Part shown: piece by piece, positions 1 to 8,012 of the stretch
Layout: every line of letters starts with the position of its first letter
Position numbering within the stretch: the stretch's first letter is position 1
From: RGIG3528 sp045616485
Lineage (GTDB): Bacteria; Bacillota; Clostridia; Lachnospirales; Lachnospiraceae
Reading direction: 5' to 3'
Length of the DNA stretch: 64,000 bases
Assembly (NCBI GenBank): GCA_045616485.1
Contig: JAZLGU010000085.1
Span: 1 to 64,000, forward strand
Position numbers and translations under genes: made by a program
Notes under the pieces: model-generated
What the model was told of the DNA's origin: nothing
Databases searched by the model: none
Seen by the model: the letters and a program-made list of their open reading frames with translations, nothing else

Positions 1-34
1 CATGATTGAATCCGCTCAAATGATTATCTTCATG

Positions 35-60
35 AAAAAGAACTGACTCCGTCAGTTCTT
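35..60 (-). terminator. Intrinsic terminator on the minus strand
   Basis: A perfect 10-bp stem (38-47 with 51-60, loop TCC) is preceded on the + strand by five A residues. Read on the minus strand it is therefore a hairpin followed by a T run. It lies at the far end of the dapL 3' region, after the composite hairpin element, and is the most convincing end point for the dapL transcript. Confidence 0.7.
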
Positions 61-209
61 ATAGCGTGTCGACAAAGTCGACACTTCAGAGCAGATGGCA
101 TTCGCCATCTGCTCTGTTATTGTTTTTAAGGAATAAATGGCGAAAATTGGAGGCCCCTACACCCCATTTTTCGCCATTTCAGACTTCGGAAGTGAATTCC
201 GAAGTCTGA
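61..209 (-). repeat. Composite four-hairpin repeat, copy 1
   Basis: Four perfect stem-loops follow each other: 66-84 (8-bp stem GTGTCGAC, loop AAA), 87-116 (13-bp stem, loop ATTC), 135-179 (12-bp stem AAATGGCGAAAA, 21-base loop) and 179-209 (13-bp stem TCAGACTTCGGAA, loop GTGAA). The same four units in the same order occur inverted at 49344-49487. Read in the direction of the upstream gene (dapL, minus strand), both copies begin with the TCAGACT hairpin and end with the GTGTCGAC hairpin. Function unknown; a mobile structured repeat or a 3'-end RNA element are the plausible readings. Confidence 0.85.
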
Positions 210-298
210 TTATACTTTCCTGCGAAGCGCAGCATACTGGAGGTATCCCCGTTAGTCTGTTTAAAAACAATGCCTTGGCTTTAAAGAGAGGAATGGGG

Positions 299-321
299 CG
301 AGCCAGGGGGCAAGCGGAGCT
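299..321. repeat. Short dispersed module next to the dapL stop
   Basis: This 23-base block (CGAGCC...GCGGAGCT) recurs with about two differences at 13331-13354 and, inverted, at 12926-12948. Here it ends four bases from the dapL stop codon. It appears to be one building block of the repeat-rich 3' regions in this genome. Confidence 0.65.
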
Positions 322-325
322 GGTT

Positions 326-1507
326 TTATTTCAGGGTCTTGAAGCGCTTCATGGCTTCAATGGTGTTTTCGTGGGTGGAGAAGGAAGTGAGTCTGAGCCA
401 ACCATCGCCGTTTTTGCCGAAGCCTGCACCAGGAGTGCCCACAACGTAGATTTCGTTCAGCATTTTGTCGAAGAAGGACCAGCTGTCCATATTGCCCGGG
501 CACTTGAACCAGATGTAAGGGGAATTTTTGCCACCGGTATATGTGATACCCAGCTCGTCCATGGTGGAGGCTATAATGCGGGCATTTTCCTGATAGTAGG
601 AGATGTTTTCCCGGATCTGGGCACGTCCCTCAGGGGAGAAGACTGCTGCCAGGCCACACTGCACGGGATAGGATACACCGTTGAACTTGGTGGACTGACG
701 TCTGTACCAGAGCTTATAGATGTTTTCACCATCCATGGTAAGCTCACGGGGGATGACTGTGTAGCCACAACGAACACCGGTAAAGCCTGCGGTCTTGGAG
801 AGAGAGCAAAGCTCAATAGCACACTGTCTGGCTCCCGGGATAGCAAAAATGGACCTTGGGATATCGGGCTCAGTAATAAAGGCCTCATAGGCTGCATCAT
901 AGAAAATGATGGCATTTTCAGCGATGGCGTAGTCTACCCAGGCCTGCAGCTGTGCGGTAGTAAATACGGCTCCGGTAGGATTGTTAGGGGAGCAAAGGAA
1001 AATGAGATCGGAATGAGTGCCAACAGGAGGCATAGGGCAGAAGCCATTTTCGATAGTGGCATCTGCATAGATAATTTTGCGGCCACTCATGATATTGGAG
1101 TCTACATATACAGGGTAAACAGGATCTGATACAAGCACCACGTTATCTCTGGAAAAAATATCTGTAATATTGCCGGCATCGGACTTGGCACCATCATTTA
1201 TAAGTATCTCTGAAGCATCGACCTCTACGCCGAATGATCTGTAGTAGTCGGCAACGGCCTGTCTTGCAAAAAGATAGCCCTCGTAATCAGGGTAGCCCTT
1301 AAAAGTCTCCTTAACGCCCAGCTCATCGCAGCCTGCCTTCATAGCGTCGATAACAACAGGAGCAAGAGGAAGAGTAACATCGCCTATTCCCATTTTGATA
1401 AGGGGCTTGTCGGGGTGGGCCTCAGTAAATGCGGCTACTCTTTTTGCTATGTCTGCAAAGAGGTAGCTGGGGACAAGGTCATCAAAGTAGTGATTAATTT
1501 TAGCCAT
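326..1507 (-). CDS. dapL: LL-diaminopimelate aminotransferase
   Basis: PLP-dependent class I/II aminotransferase that converts tetrahydrodipicolinate to LL-diaminopimelate in one step, for lysine and peptidoglycan synthesis in the cytoplasm. The 393 residues are full length. Visible motifs are SPNNPTG near 173-179, the PLP-phenol aspartate D204 in FYDAAYEAF, and the Schiff-base lysine K238 in SLSKTAGFTGVRCGY, the pattern typical of DapL. It starts at ATG 1507 behind a GAAGG ribosome site, transcribed divergently from sbcD. Downstream lie a dispersed repeat block and a composite hairpin element before a minus-strand terminator. The DapL assignment, rather than a generic aminotransferase, rests on the N-terminal pattern and length. 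Confidence 0.9.
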   Translation of the reverse strand: MAKINHYFDDLVPSYLFADIAKRVAAFTEAHPDKPLIKMGIGDVTLPLAPVVIDAMKAGCDELGVKETFKGYPDYEGYLFARQAVADYYRSFGVEVDASEILINDGAKSDAGNITDIFSRDNVVLVSDPVYPVYVDSNIMSGRKIIYADATIENGFCPMPPVGTHSDLIFLCSPNNPTGAVFTTAQLQAWVDYAIAENAIIFYDAAYEAFITEPDIPRSIFAIPGARQCAIELCSLSKTAGFTGVRCGYTVIPRELTMDGENIYKLWYRRQSTKFNGVSYPVQCGLAAVFSPEGRAQIRENISYYQENARIIASTMDELGITYTGGKNSPYIWFKCPGNMDSWSFFDKMLNEIYVVGTPGAGFGKNGDGWLRLTSFSTHENTIEAMKRFKTLK

Positions 1508-1715
1508 AATTCAAACCTTCTTTTTAATAAATTGTACTATTGTATACATGTATTATATGAAATAAATTCTATACCCCTACGCCCTCTTTGTCAATAAAAA
1601 AATCATGATTTCTGCCCTTTATGAGCCTTGACAGAGACGAAAAGAATGGTAGAGTGGTATATAGGGGATTACTGTTTTAAGTAATTACAGATAATAGAAT
1701 TTGGAGGCTACACAT

Positions 1716-2846
1716 TTGTTATTAAAAATACTTCATACGGCAGATTTACATCTGGATTCTTCCTTTAGCTCCTATTTGCCAAAGGACAAGGCAAAGGAGC
1801 GCAAAAATGAATTACTGATAGCCTTTGAAAAAATGGTGATTTTTGCAGAAAATGAGGGGATAAAACATATCCTGATTGCAGGAGATATGTTTGACAAAAA
1901 AGTTCTTACGGAAAAAACCGTAAGATATGCGGAAAGAGTTATCCTGGAGCATGAGGACATTTCTTTTTATTATTTAAAAGGCAATCATGACAGGGATGGT
2001 TTTCTTAACAGGATAGATACACCGGCCAATCTTTTTACCTTTGACAGTGATAAATTTACTAAGTATACCATAGAAACACCCGGCGAAAAGACTGTCTGCA
2101 TCTACGGTACAGAGCTTATGGCGGATACCCAGGCAAAGATGCTGACTTCCCTGCAGCCTGATGAAAAGGATATAAATATTGTAATGTTGCACGGCCAGGA
2201 TATTGAAGCCATGAGCAATGATAAGGAAATACGTATAGATATGCCGAGGCTCAGAGGCAAGGCCATAGATTATTTGGCTTTAGGCCATGTGCATGCGCCT
2301 AAGATCTCCAGACTGGACAGCCGGGGAGTCTATAGCTATTGCGGATGTCTTGAAGGCAGAGGCTTTGATGAGTGCGGAGAAAGAGGATTTAACGTACTCA
2401 CTGTAGATACTAAGACCGGCGAAGTGAATGCAGAGTTTATGGCTAAGTCTTTAAGAAAGACCATGGAAGTTACAGTGGATGTTTCCGGCATATCTTCCAG
2501 CCATGAAGCTTTGTCACTGGCCAGAAAGACAATAGAGGAAGAATTAAATCAGGGATTAATTACTGCCAGAGACCTTGTGAAAATAGTGCTTACCGGTGGT
2601 TTGGACTTGGATGCCGAAGTAGACGCTTCGCTTATTACAAGACAGCTGGAGTCAGCTTTTTATTTTCTTAAGACTACAGATTTGACCCGCAGGGTTATTG
2701 ATTATAACAGCTTTAAAAATGACAAATCTCTTAAGGGAGAATTTGTACGCCAGGTGGAAAAAGATACTTCACTCTCTGAGGACGAGAAAGCAGAGATTAT
2801 TCGTACCGGCATCTTACTTTTGGCCGGCAGAAAGGAGGAATTATGA
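1716..2846 (+). CDS. sbcD: SbcD/YhaO-like DNA repair exonuclease (metallophosphoesterase)
   Basis: Calcineurin-like phosphoesterase of the Mre11/SbcD group, expected to cut DNA ends together with the ATPase encoded next. Metal-binding motifs are ADLHLDS near the N-terminus, GDMFD, GNHD and GHVHAPK. I chose TTG 1716 rather than the in-frame TTG at 1701, because the only ribosome site (GGAGG, 1703-1707) lies inside the longer version and is correctly spaced for 1716; the protein is then 376 residues and begins MLLKILHTADLHLDS. The stop overlaps the start of the next gene by four bases (ATGA), so the two are translationally coupled. Confidence 0.85.
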   Translation: MLLKILHTADLHLDSSFSSYLPKDKAKERKNELLIAFEKMVIFAENEGIKHILIAGDMFDKKVLTEKTVRYAERVILEHEDISFYYLKGNHDRDGFLNRIDTPANLFTFDSDKFTKYTIETPGEKTVCIYGTELMADTQAKMLTSLQPDEKDINIVMLHGQDIEAMSNDKEIRIDMPRLRGKAIDYLALGHVHAPKISRLDSRGVYSYCGCLEGRGFDECGERGFNVLTVDTKTGEVNAEFMAKSLRKTMEVTVDVSGISSSHEALSLARKTIEEELNQGLITARDLVKIVLTGGLDLDAEVDASLITRQLESAFYFLKTTDLTRRVIDYNSFKNDKSLKGEFVRQVEKDTSLSEDEKAEIIRTGILLLAGRKEEL

Positions 2847-5227
2847 GACTTGTACAATGTCATATAGATGGATTTGGCAGGATTACAGATGCTGACTATA
2901 ATTTTGATGCAGGCCTTAATACTTTTCTCCGGGATAATGGCTGGGGAAAAAGTACCCTTGCCGCTTTTTTAAGGGTAATGCTCTACGGCTTTGAAGGTGA
3001 AGGAAAGAGAAATGAGCTGGAAAATGAGCGAAAAAAATATCTTCCCTGGGTAGGCCAGCGCTATGGCGGAAGTCTTACTTTTTCAGTAGATGACAAAACA
3101 TATATTGTGTACAGAAGCTTTGGCAGTAAGGCCAAGGAAGATACTTTTAAGCTTATTGATACCTTTAACAATTTGGAAAGCAATGATTTTTCCGAACGAT
3201 TGGGAGAAGAGCTTTTTCAGATTGATCAGACTTCCTTTAAAAGGACCGCTTTTATGGAGCAACAGGACTTGGAGACGGGAGGCACGGATTCCATTTCTGC
3301 CAAGCTGTCCAATCTTTGTGAAGATACTGATGACATGAATAATTTTGAAAAGGTTAAAGAGTTTCTGACTAAAAGCCTAAATAATATGTCACCTCACAGG
3401 GTTACAGGCAGTATTCATGCCCTCAACAAAGAGATTTTGGACCTTTCTGTTTCCATCAGGGAAAAGGAAGACCTGGAAAAAGCTGTTGATGAGCTTACTA
3501 CCAGGATTAATGATAAACAAAGCTCAGGACAGGCATTTCATTATGAGTGTCAGGGGCTTAAGGAGCTGGAATTAAAGCTTATCAGCCAGGAAAGCCGAAG
3601 AGCCGTTAGGCAAAAAAAAGCTGACCTGCTCAAGGAAAAGGAAAGTCGTGAAGAACATTTAAAACAGCTTAAAGCCACGATTCCGGGGCAGATTCCCGAT
3701 GAAGACAGTCTGGAAGAAGCAAAAAAGCGTCTTAGACATTTTAATAATATGGAGCTGCAGCTGGCAGAAAAAAAGGTTACGGAAGAAGAAGCAAAAAGAG
3801 TAGAGGCACTGGACTCTGTTTTTTCCAATGGTATTCCTGAAGACCAGGAGCTGCTTACTGCAGAAAGGTGCCTTACTGAATTTTCGGCTATCAGCCAGAA
3901 GCTGGAGATTCTGGAAAGTGATTTGAAGCTGGAGCAGGAAAAATATACGAAGGAAATGCATACCATGGGCCAGAGACTCAAGCGGATTCACCTGCGTAGA
4001 GTTTATGGGGCCCTGATTTTCCTCCTTTTTGCTATTATTGAAGTAGTGCTCTTTTTAAATAAGAACAGACTTGCTGCCGGTGTTTTTGGGCCTGCGGCCA
4101 TATGGACTCTGGCAGCAGGAGTAGTCAGCCTTGTAGTATTTTTCATAGTAATAGAAATCAACTACAAAAGGGCTTCAAAAATGCCATCTTCAGCTGATAG
4201 AGACAGAAAAGAGGCTGAAGTACTGGAAGCAAAGTCCGGGATGGAAAGCAGAAAAAATGAGCTCAATGCCTTTTTTTCACGATATAACAGGTCCTGTGAG
4301 CCGGATGGCTACAGAGCTGCGCTTAAGGCAGTGGAACAGGATAAACAGGACTATGTTCGTCTGTCTGACAAGGTGACATATGCGGAAAAGAGCGGCATTC
4401 TTCAGGAGAAGCAGGAAAGCGAAAGAAAGATACAGGAATTCCTGCAGTCTACCGGCGCTTTTCTTACAGGGGATTACGGGACTGACCTGCAGAATCTTTC
4501 CATCTGCAGAAAAGAAATAGAAAATGCCCGGGCAGAGTACCTGAGAGCAGAAAAAAATCTTAGGGACTTCGAAGATGAAAATCAAGGCTATGATGATTAT
4601 CAGCAGCAGGAGGAGCCTTCCCAGTACAGCCTGCAGGAGATCCGTGACAAAATCCAGCATATTGAGGAGAATATAAAGGAAAACGACAGACTTATTAAGC
4701 TGGAAGAAAAGAGAAGAGACGATATGCTGGAGCAGTTGGAAGAGCTGAATGCAAAGGCAGATCTGATGCTGGAAAAGAAGGAAAAGCTGGAGGAACTTAA
4801 GCATAAGTATAATACCTATGATAGCACTTTAAAATATCTGCAGCTGGCTCATGAGGAGCTCAACTCAAGTCTGCTGGCTCCTTTATCTGACAGCTTTAGA
4901 GGTCATCTTAAAGAAATGGGCTACGATGTAGCGGGGAATGATCCCCATAAGGTCTTTGTGGACACCCATGCCGACGTGACCATAGAAGAGGCAGGAGACA
5001 GAAGAGACCTGAGGTTCTTTTCCGTAGGTACCAGAGACCTGGTGAGTGTGGCCATGAGAGTGGCTCTTTTGGACAACATGTATGAAAAAGAAATGCCTTT
5101 TGTGGTGCTGGACGATCCTTTTGTCAATCTGGATGATGGTAGAATGAGCATCGCAAAAGAGTTTTTACAGAGCTTGTCGAAAAAGTATCAGGTGGTATAT
5201 TTTACCTGCAGAAGCGAATTAGTTTAA
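2843..5227 (+). CDS. SbcC/YhaN-like ATPase with coiled coils and two membrane helices
   Basis: AAA/ABC-type SMC-like ATPase and partner of the preceding nuclease. Walker A is NGWGKST at about 32-38, the signature region is FSVGTRDLVSVAM near 725, and Walker B is FVVLDDPFVNLDD near 752-764. Between them lie long charged coiled coils. About halfway (roughly 387-438) two strongly hydrophobic segments break the coil, which suggests the hinge is membrane anchored, as I recall for Bacillus YhaN; classic SbcC has a zinc hook there. At 794 residues it is shorter than typical SbcC. Its partner overlaps it by 4 bp. The closest functional analogue is probably YhaN rather than SbcC. Confidence 0.8.
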   Translation: MRLVQCHIDGFGRITDADYNFDAGLNTFLRDNGWGKSTLAAFLRVMLYGFEGEGKRNELENERKKYLPWVGQRYGGSLTFSVDDKTYIVYRSFGSKAKEDTFKLIDTFNNLESNDFSERLGEELFQIDQTSFKRTAFMEQQDLETGGTDSISAKLSNLCEDTDDMNNFEKVKEFLTKSLNNMSPHRVTGSIHALNKEILDLSVSIREKEDLEKAVDELTTRINDKQSSGQAFHYECQGLKELELKLISQESRRAVRQKKADLLKEKESREEHLKQLKATIPGQIPDEDSLEEAKKRLRHFNNMELQLAEKKVTEEEAKRVEALDSVFSNGIPEDQELLTAERCLTEFSAISQKLEILESDLKLEQEKYTKEMHTMGQRLKRIHLRRVYGALIFLLFAIIEVVLFLNKNRLAAGVFGPAAIWTLAAGVVSLVVFFIVIEINYKRASKMPSSADRDRKEAEVLEAKSGMESRKNELNAFFSRYNRSCEPDGYRAALKAVEQDKQDYVRLSDKVTYAEKSGILQEKQESERKIQEFLQSTGAFLTGDYGTDLQNLSICRKEIENARAEYLRAEKNLRDFEDENQGYDDYQQQEEPSQYSLQEIRDKIQHIEENIKENDRLIKLEEKRRDDMLEQLEELNAKADLMLEKKEKLEELKHKYNTYDSTLKYLQLAHEELNSSLLAPLSDSFRGHLKEMGYDVAGNDPHKVFVDTHADVTIEEAGDRRDLRFFSVGTRDLVSVAMRVALLDNMYEKEMPFVVLDDPFVNLDDGRMSIAKEFLQSLSKKYQVVYFTCRSELV

Positions 5228-5260
5228 TCTGAATTTAATTTTTATTTATGAGGCAATATT

Positions 5261-6109
5261 ATGAAAACAGGTCTTGTTTTAGAGGGCGGTGCTTTAAGGG
5301 GCATCTTCACTGTAGGGATACTGGATGTATTTATGGAAAACGGCATAGAATTTGACGGCACCATAGGTGTCAGTGCCGGAGCAGCTTTTGGCTGCAATTA
5401 TAAATCAAAGCAGATAGGCCGAGCCCTCAGATATAATGTTAAGTATCGAAATGACGACAGATATGCCAGCTTTAAATCTCTTAGAAAGACCGGTAATTTC
5501 TTCGGTGTGGATTTTTGCTACGGAGAGATCCCTTATGTTTTGGATCCCATTGATTTTGATACTTATGAAAAGAATCCAATGAAATTTTATGTAGTGGCTA
5601 CAGATATGGAAAATGGTGGGGCTGTATATAAGGAGATTCCGAAGCTGGACCATGAAGCCATGGAATATATAAGAGCCTCAGCTTCTATTCCCGGCATGTC
5701 TACGCCGGTGGTTATTGATGGTAAAAAGCTGTCAGATGGAGGTACCGCAGATTCTGTTCCACTAAAATACATGGAATCTTTGGGATATGATCGCAATGTG
5801 GTGATTTTGACACAGCCCTTTGGGTACAAGAAAAAGAAAAATAAAATGCTTCCCTATCTAAGAATGTCTGAGAGACGTTTTCCGGCTTTGATAAAAGCCA
5901 TAGAAGACAGACCTGAAATGTATAACAGTCAGCTGGAATACGTCTTCCGGCAGGAAAAACAGGGGGAAATAATAGTTATAAGACCACCTGAAAAAATAAA
6001 GCTCACACCGGGCAGAGCATCAGAGGCTGACTATATGGAAGTATATAATATGGGGAGAAAATCAGCTTTAATATACCTGGACCGGGTGAAGGCCTTTATA
6101 GAAAAGTAA
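5261..6109 (+). CDS. Patatin-like phospholipase
   Basis: Cytoplasmic serine hydrolase of the patatin/RssA family with a Ser-Asp dyad. The glycine-rich oxyanion motif GGALRG lies at about 9-14, the nucleophile is in GVSAGA near 38-43, and the aspartate is in DGGTADSVP near 160. There is no signal peptide. 282 residues is usual for the bacterial single-domain group. It starts at ATG 5261 behind GAGG, 33 bp after the SbcC-like gene, so it may be cotranscribed. Substrate unknown. Confidence 0.85.
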   Translation: MKTGLVLEGGALRGIFTVGILDVFMENGIEFDGTIGVSAGAAFGCNYKSKQIGRALRYNVKYRNDDRYASFKSLRKTGNFFGVDFCYGEIPYVLDPIDFDTYEKNPMKFYVVATDMENGGAVYKEIPKLDHEAMEYIRASASIPGMSTPVVIDGKKLSDGGTADSVPLKYMESLGYDRNVVILTQPFGYKKKKNKMLPYLRMSERRFPALIKAIEDRPEMYNSQLEYVFRQEKQGEIIVIRPPEKIKLTPGRASEADYMEVYNMGRKSALIYLDRVKAFIEK

Positions 6110-6142
6110 AACAGAAATAATTGACGGAAATGAGGACTTGAA

Positions 6143-7885
6143 ATGTTAAAAAGATTTATTGCTTATTACAGACCCCACAGAAAGCTTTTTGTACTAGATA
6201 TGCTGGCATCTGTTCTGATTTCACTTATAGGAATGGTATACCCTATAGTTACCAGAAAAATGCTGAATGATTATATTCCCAACAAAATCTACAAAAGCAT
6301 AGTTATTGCCGGTGTTGTAGTACTTTTACTTTATGTAGCAAGAATGCTGCTCAGATTTTTTGTGCAGTACTATGGACATATGATTGGTACCTACATGCAG
6401 GCCCAGATGCGTAGGGATATGTTTAATCATCTGGAAAAACTGCCTTTCTCATTTTACGATGACCATGAGACAGGAAAAATCATGTCACGTATGACTAACG
6501 ATCTTTTTGAGGTGGCAGAGCTGGCTCATCACGGCCCGGAAAATCTGCTTACCTGCTCCATAATGATTGTGCTTTCATTTACCTATCTTTGCACCATTAA
6601 TCCCTTTTTAACCCTTATCATTTTCAGCTGTGTGCCCATTTTGGTGGTTACCAGCGTTTATTACAGAAAAAAGATGAGAGAAGCCCAGAAGGAGCGCAGA
6701 GCCAGCAATGCTGTTATCAATGGAGCGCTTGAAAGCAGTATTTCGGGCATCAGAGTAACAAAAGCCTATACTAACGCTTCAAAGGAAATGGAGAAATTTG
6801 AAGAAGGCAATCTTCAGTTTGTGGAAGCCTGCAGAAAAATGTATAACGCCATGGGCAAATTCTTTTCCGGCACCAGCTTTGTTACCGATGTTTTTAACGT
6901 AATCATACTTATTGCAGGCGGTCTTTTCCTTTATGCCGGAAAAATCAACTTTGGTGATTATTCTACCTTCATTGTTTCCGTCAACCTCTTTATCTCACCG
7001 GTAAATACCCTGATAGGCTTTGTAGAGCAATATCAGAACGGTGTTTCAGGTTTTGAACGTTTTATAGAGATTATGGATACTCCTGTGGAAGAAGAATCCG
7101 AAAATGCCACAGAGCTTACTGATGTAAAGGGAAGGATAGAATTCCAAAATGTAGTATTCTCCTATAAAAATGAGGACAAGGCAGAAGAAGTCCTTAAAAA
7201 TGTAAGCTTTTCCCTGGAGCCCGGGAGAAAGCTGGCTCTTGTAGGGTCCTCCGGTGGCGGTAAGACTACCATTTGTCATCTTTTGCCCAGATTTTACCGT
7301 CTGGAAGAAGAGGGAGGATCCATCCTGGTAGATGGCAGAAATATTAATGATGTTACCATGGACTCTCTTCGTAAAAACATCGGTATTGTACAGCAGGATG
7401 TTTTCCTTTTCTCAGGGTCCATTGCGGACAATATTCGATATGGTAAGCCTGACGCCACAATGGAAGAAATTATGGACGCAGGTAAAAAGGCCAATCTGCA
7501 TGAGTACGTAATGAGTCTGCCAAATGGATACGATACCCAGATCGGTGAAAGAGGCGTTAAGCTTTCCGGCGGTCAGAAGCAGCGTGTTTCCATCGCCAGA
7601 GTTTTTCTGAAAAATCCGGCCATTTTGATTTTGGATGAAGCCACATCAGCTCTGGATAATGTTACTGAGCTTCAGATTCAGCGGGCATTGGATGAGCTCT
7701 GCAAAGATCGTACCACCCTGGTCGTGGCCCACAGACTGTCTACAGTAAAGAATGCAGATGAGATAGCTGTTGTAGTGGACGGAGAGATTATTGAACGTGG
7801 CAATCACGAGGAGCTTATGAAGATTGATGGCGGCATGTACAAAAATCTTTATTCCCTTCAGTTTAAGACAAATACAGCAGAATAG
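6143..7885 (+). CDS. ABC exporter, fused permease and ATPase half-transporter
   Basis: Type I (type IV fold) ABC exporter half of 580 residues. Six hydrophobic helices span about 1-305, followed by a nucleotide-binding domain with Walker A VGSSGGGKTT, Q-loop IVQQDVFLFSG, signature LSGGQKQRVS, Walker B ILILDEATSALD and the switch histidine AHRLS. The family exports lipids, peptides or drugs, and the substrate cannot be read from the sequence. It is a single gene without a partner half, so a homodimer is expected. Confidence 0.9.
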   Translation: MLKRFIAYYRPHRKLFVLDMLASVLISLIGMVYPIVTRKMLNDYIPNKIYKSIVIAGVVVLLLYVARMLLRFFVQYYGHMIGTYMQAQMRRDMFNHLEKLPFSFYDDHETGKIMSRMTNDLFEVAELAHHGPENLLTCSIMIVLSFTYLCTINPFLTLIIFSCVPILVVTSVYYRKKMREAQKERRASNAVINGALESSISGIRVTKAYTNASKEMEKFEEGNLQFVEACRKMYNAMGKFFSGTSFVTDVFNVIILIAGGLFLYAGKINFGDYSTFIVSVNLFISPVNTLIGFVEQYQNGVSGFERFIEIMDTPVEEESENATELTDVKGRIEFQNVVFSYKNEDKAEEVLKNVSFSLEPGRKLALVGSSGGGKTTICHLLPRFYRLEEEGGSILVDGRNINDVTMDSLRKNIGIVQQDVFLFSGSIADNIRYGKPDATMEEIMDAGKKANLHEYVMSLPNGYDTQIGERGVKLSGGQKQRVSIARVFLKNPAILILDEATSALDNVTELQIQRALDELCKDRTTLVVAHRLSTVKNADEIAVVVDGEIIERGNHEELMKIDGGMYKNLYSLQFKTNTAE

Positions 7886-8012
7886 TAGCTAAGCCCCAGG
7901 CAATTCTTGAAATATTACTGATACCTATCACTTATTTTTACACTTGTTGTAAATTCTGGTGGTAGGTATATTTATGTTAGGGAAAATAAGCCTGTGGCAA
8001 AGGAGGGAAAAG

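Noticed and set aside
137..1129. A 330-codon open frame on the + strand opposite dapL
   Set aside because: It is antisense to a clear dapL gene, begins inside the hairpin repeat and shows no domain; a shadow of codon bias.
1701..1715. TTG 1701 as start of sbcD
   Set aside because: The ribosome site GGAGG lies inside this extension; TTG 1716 begins at the conserved N-terminus.
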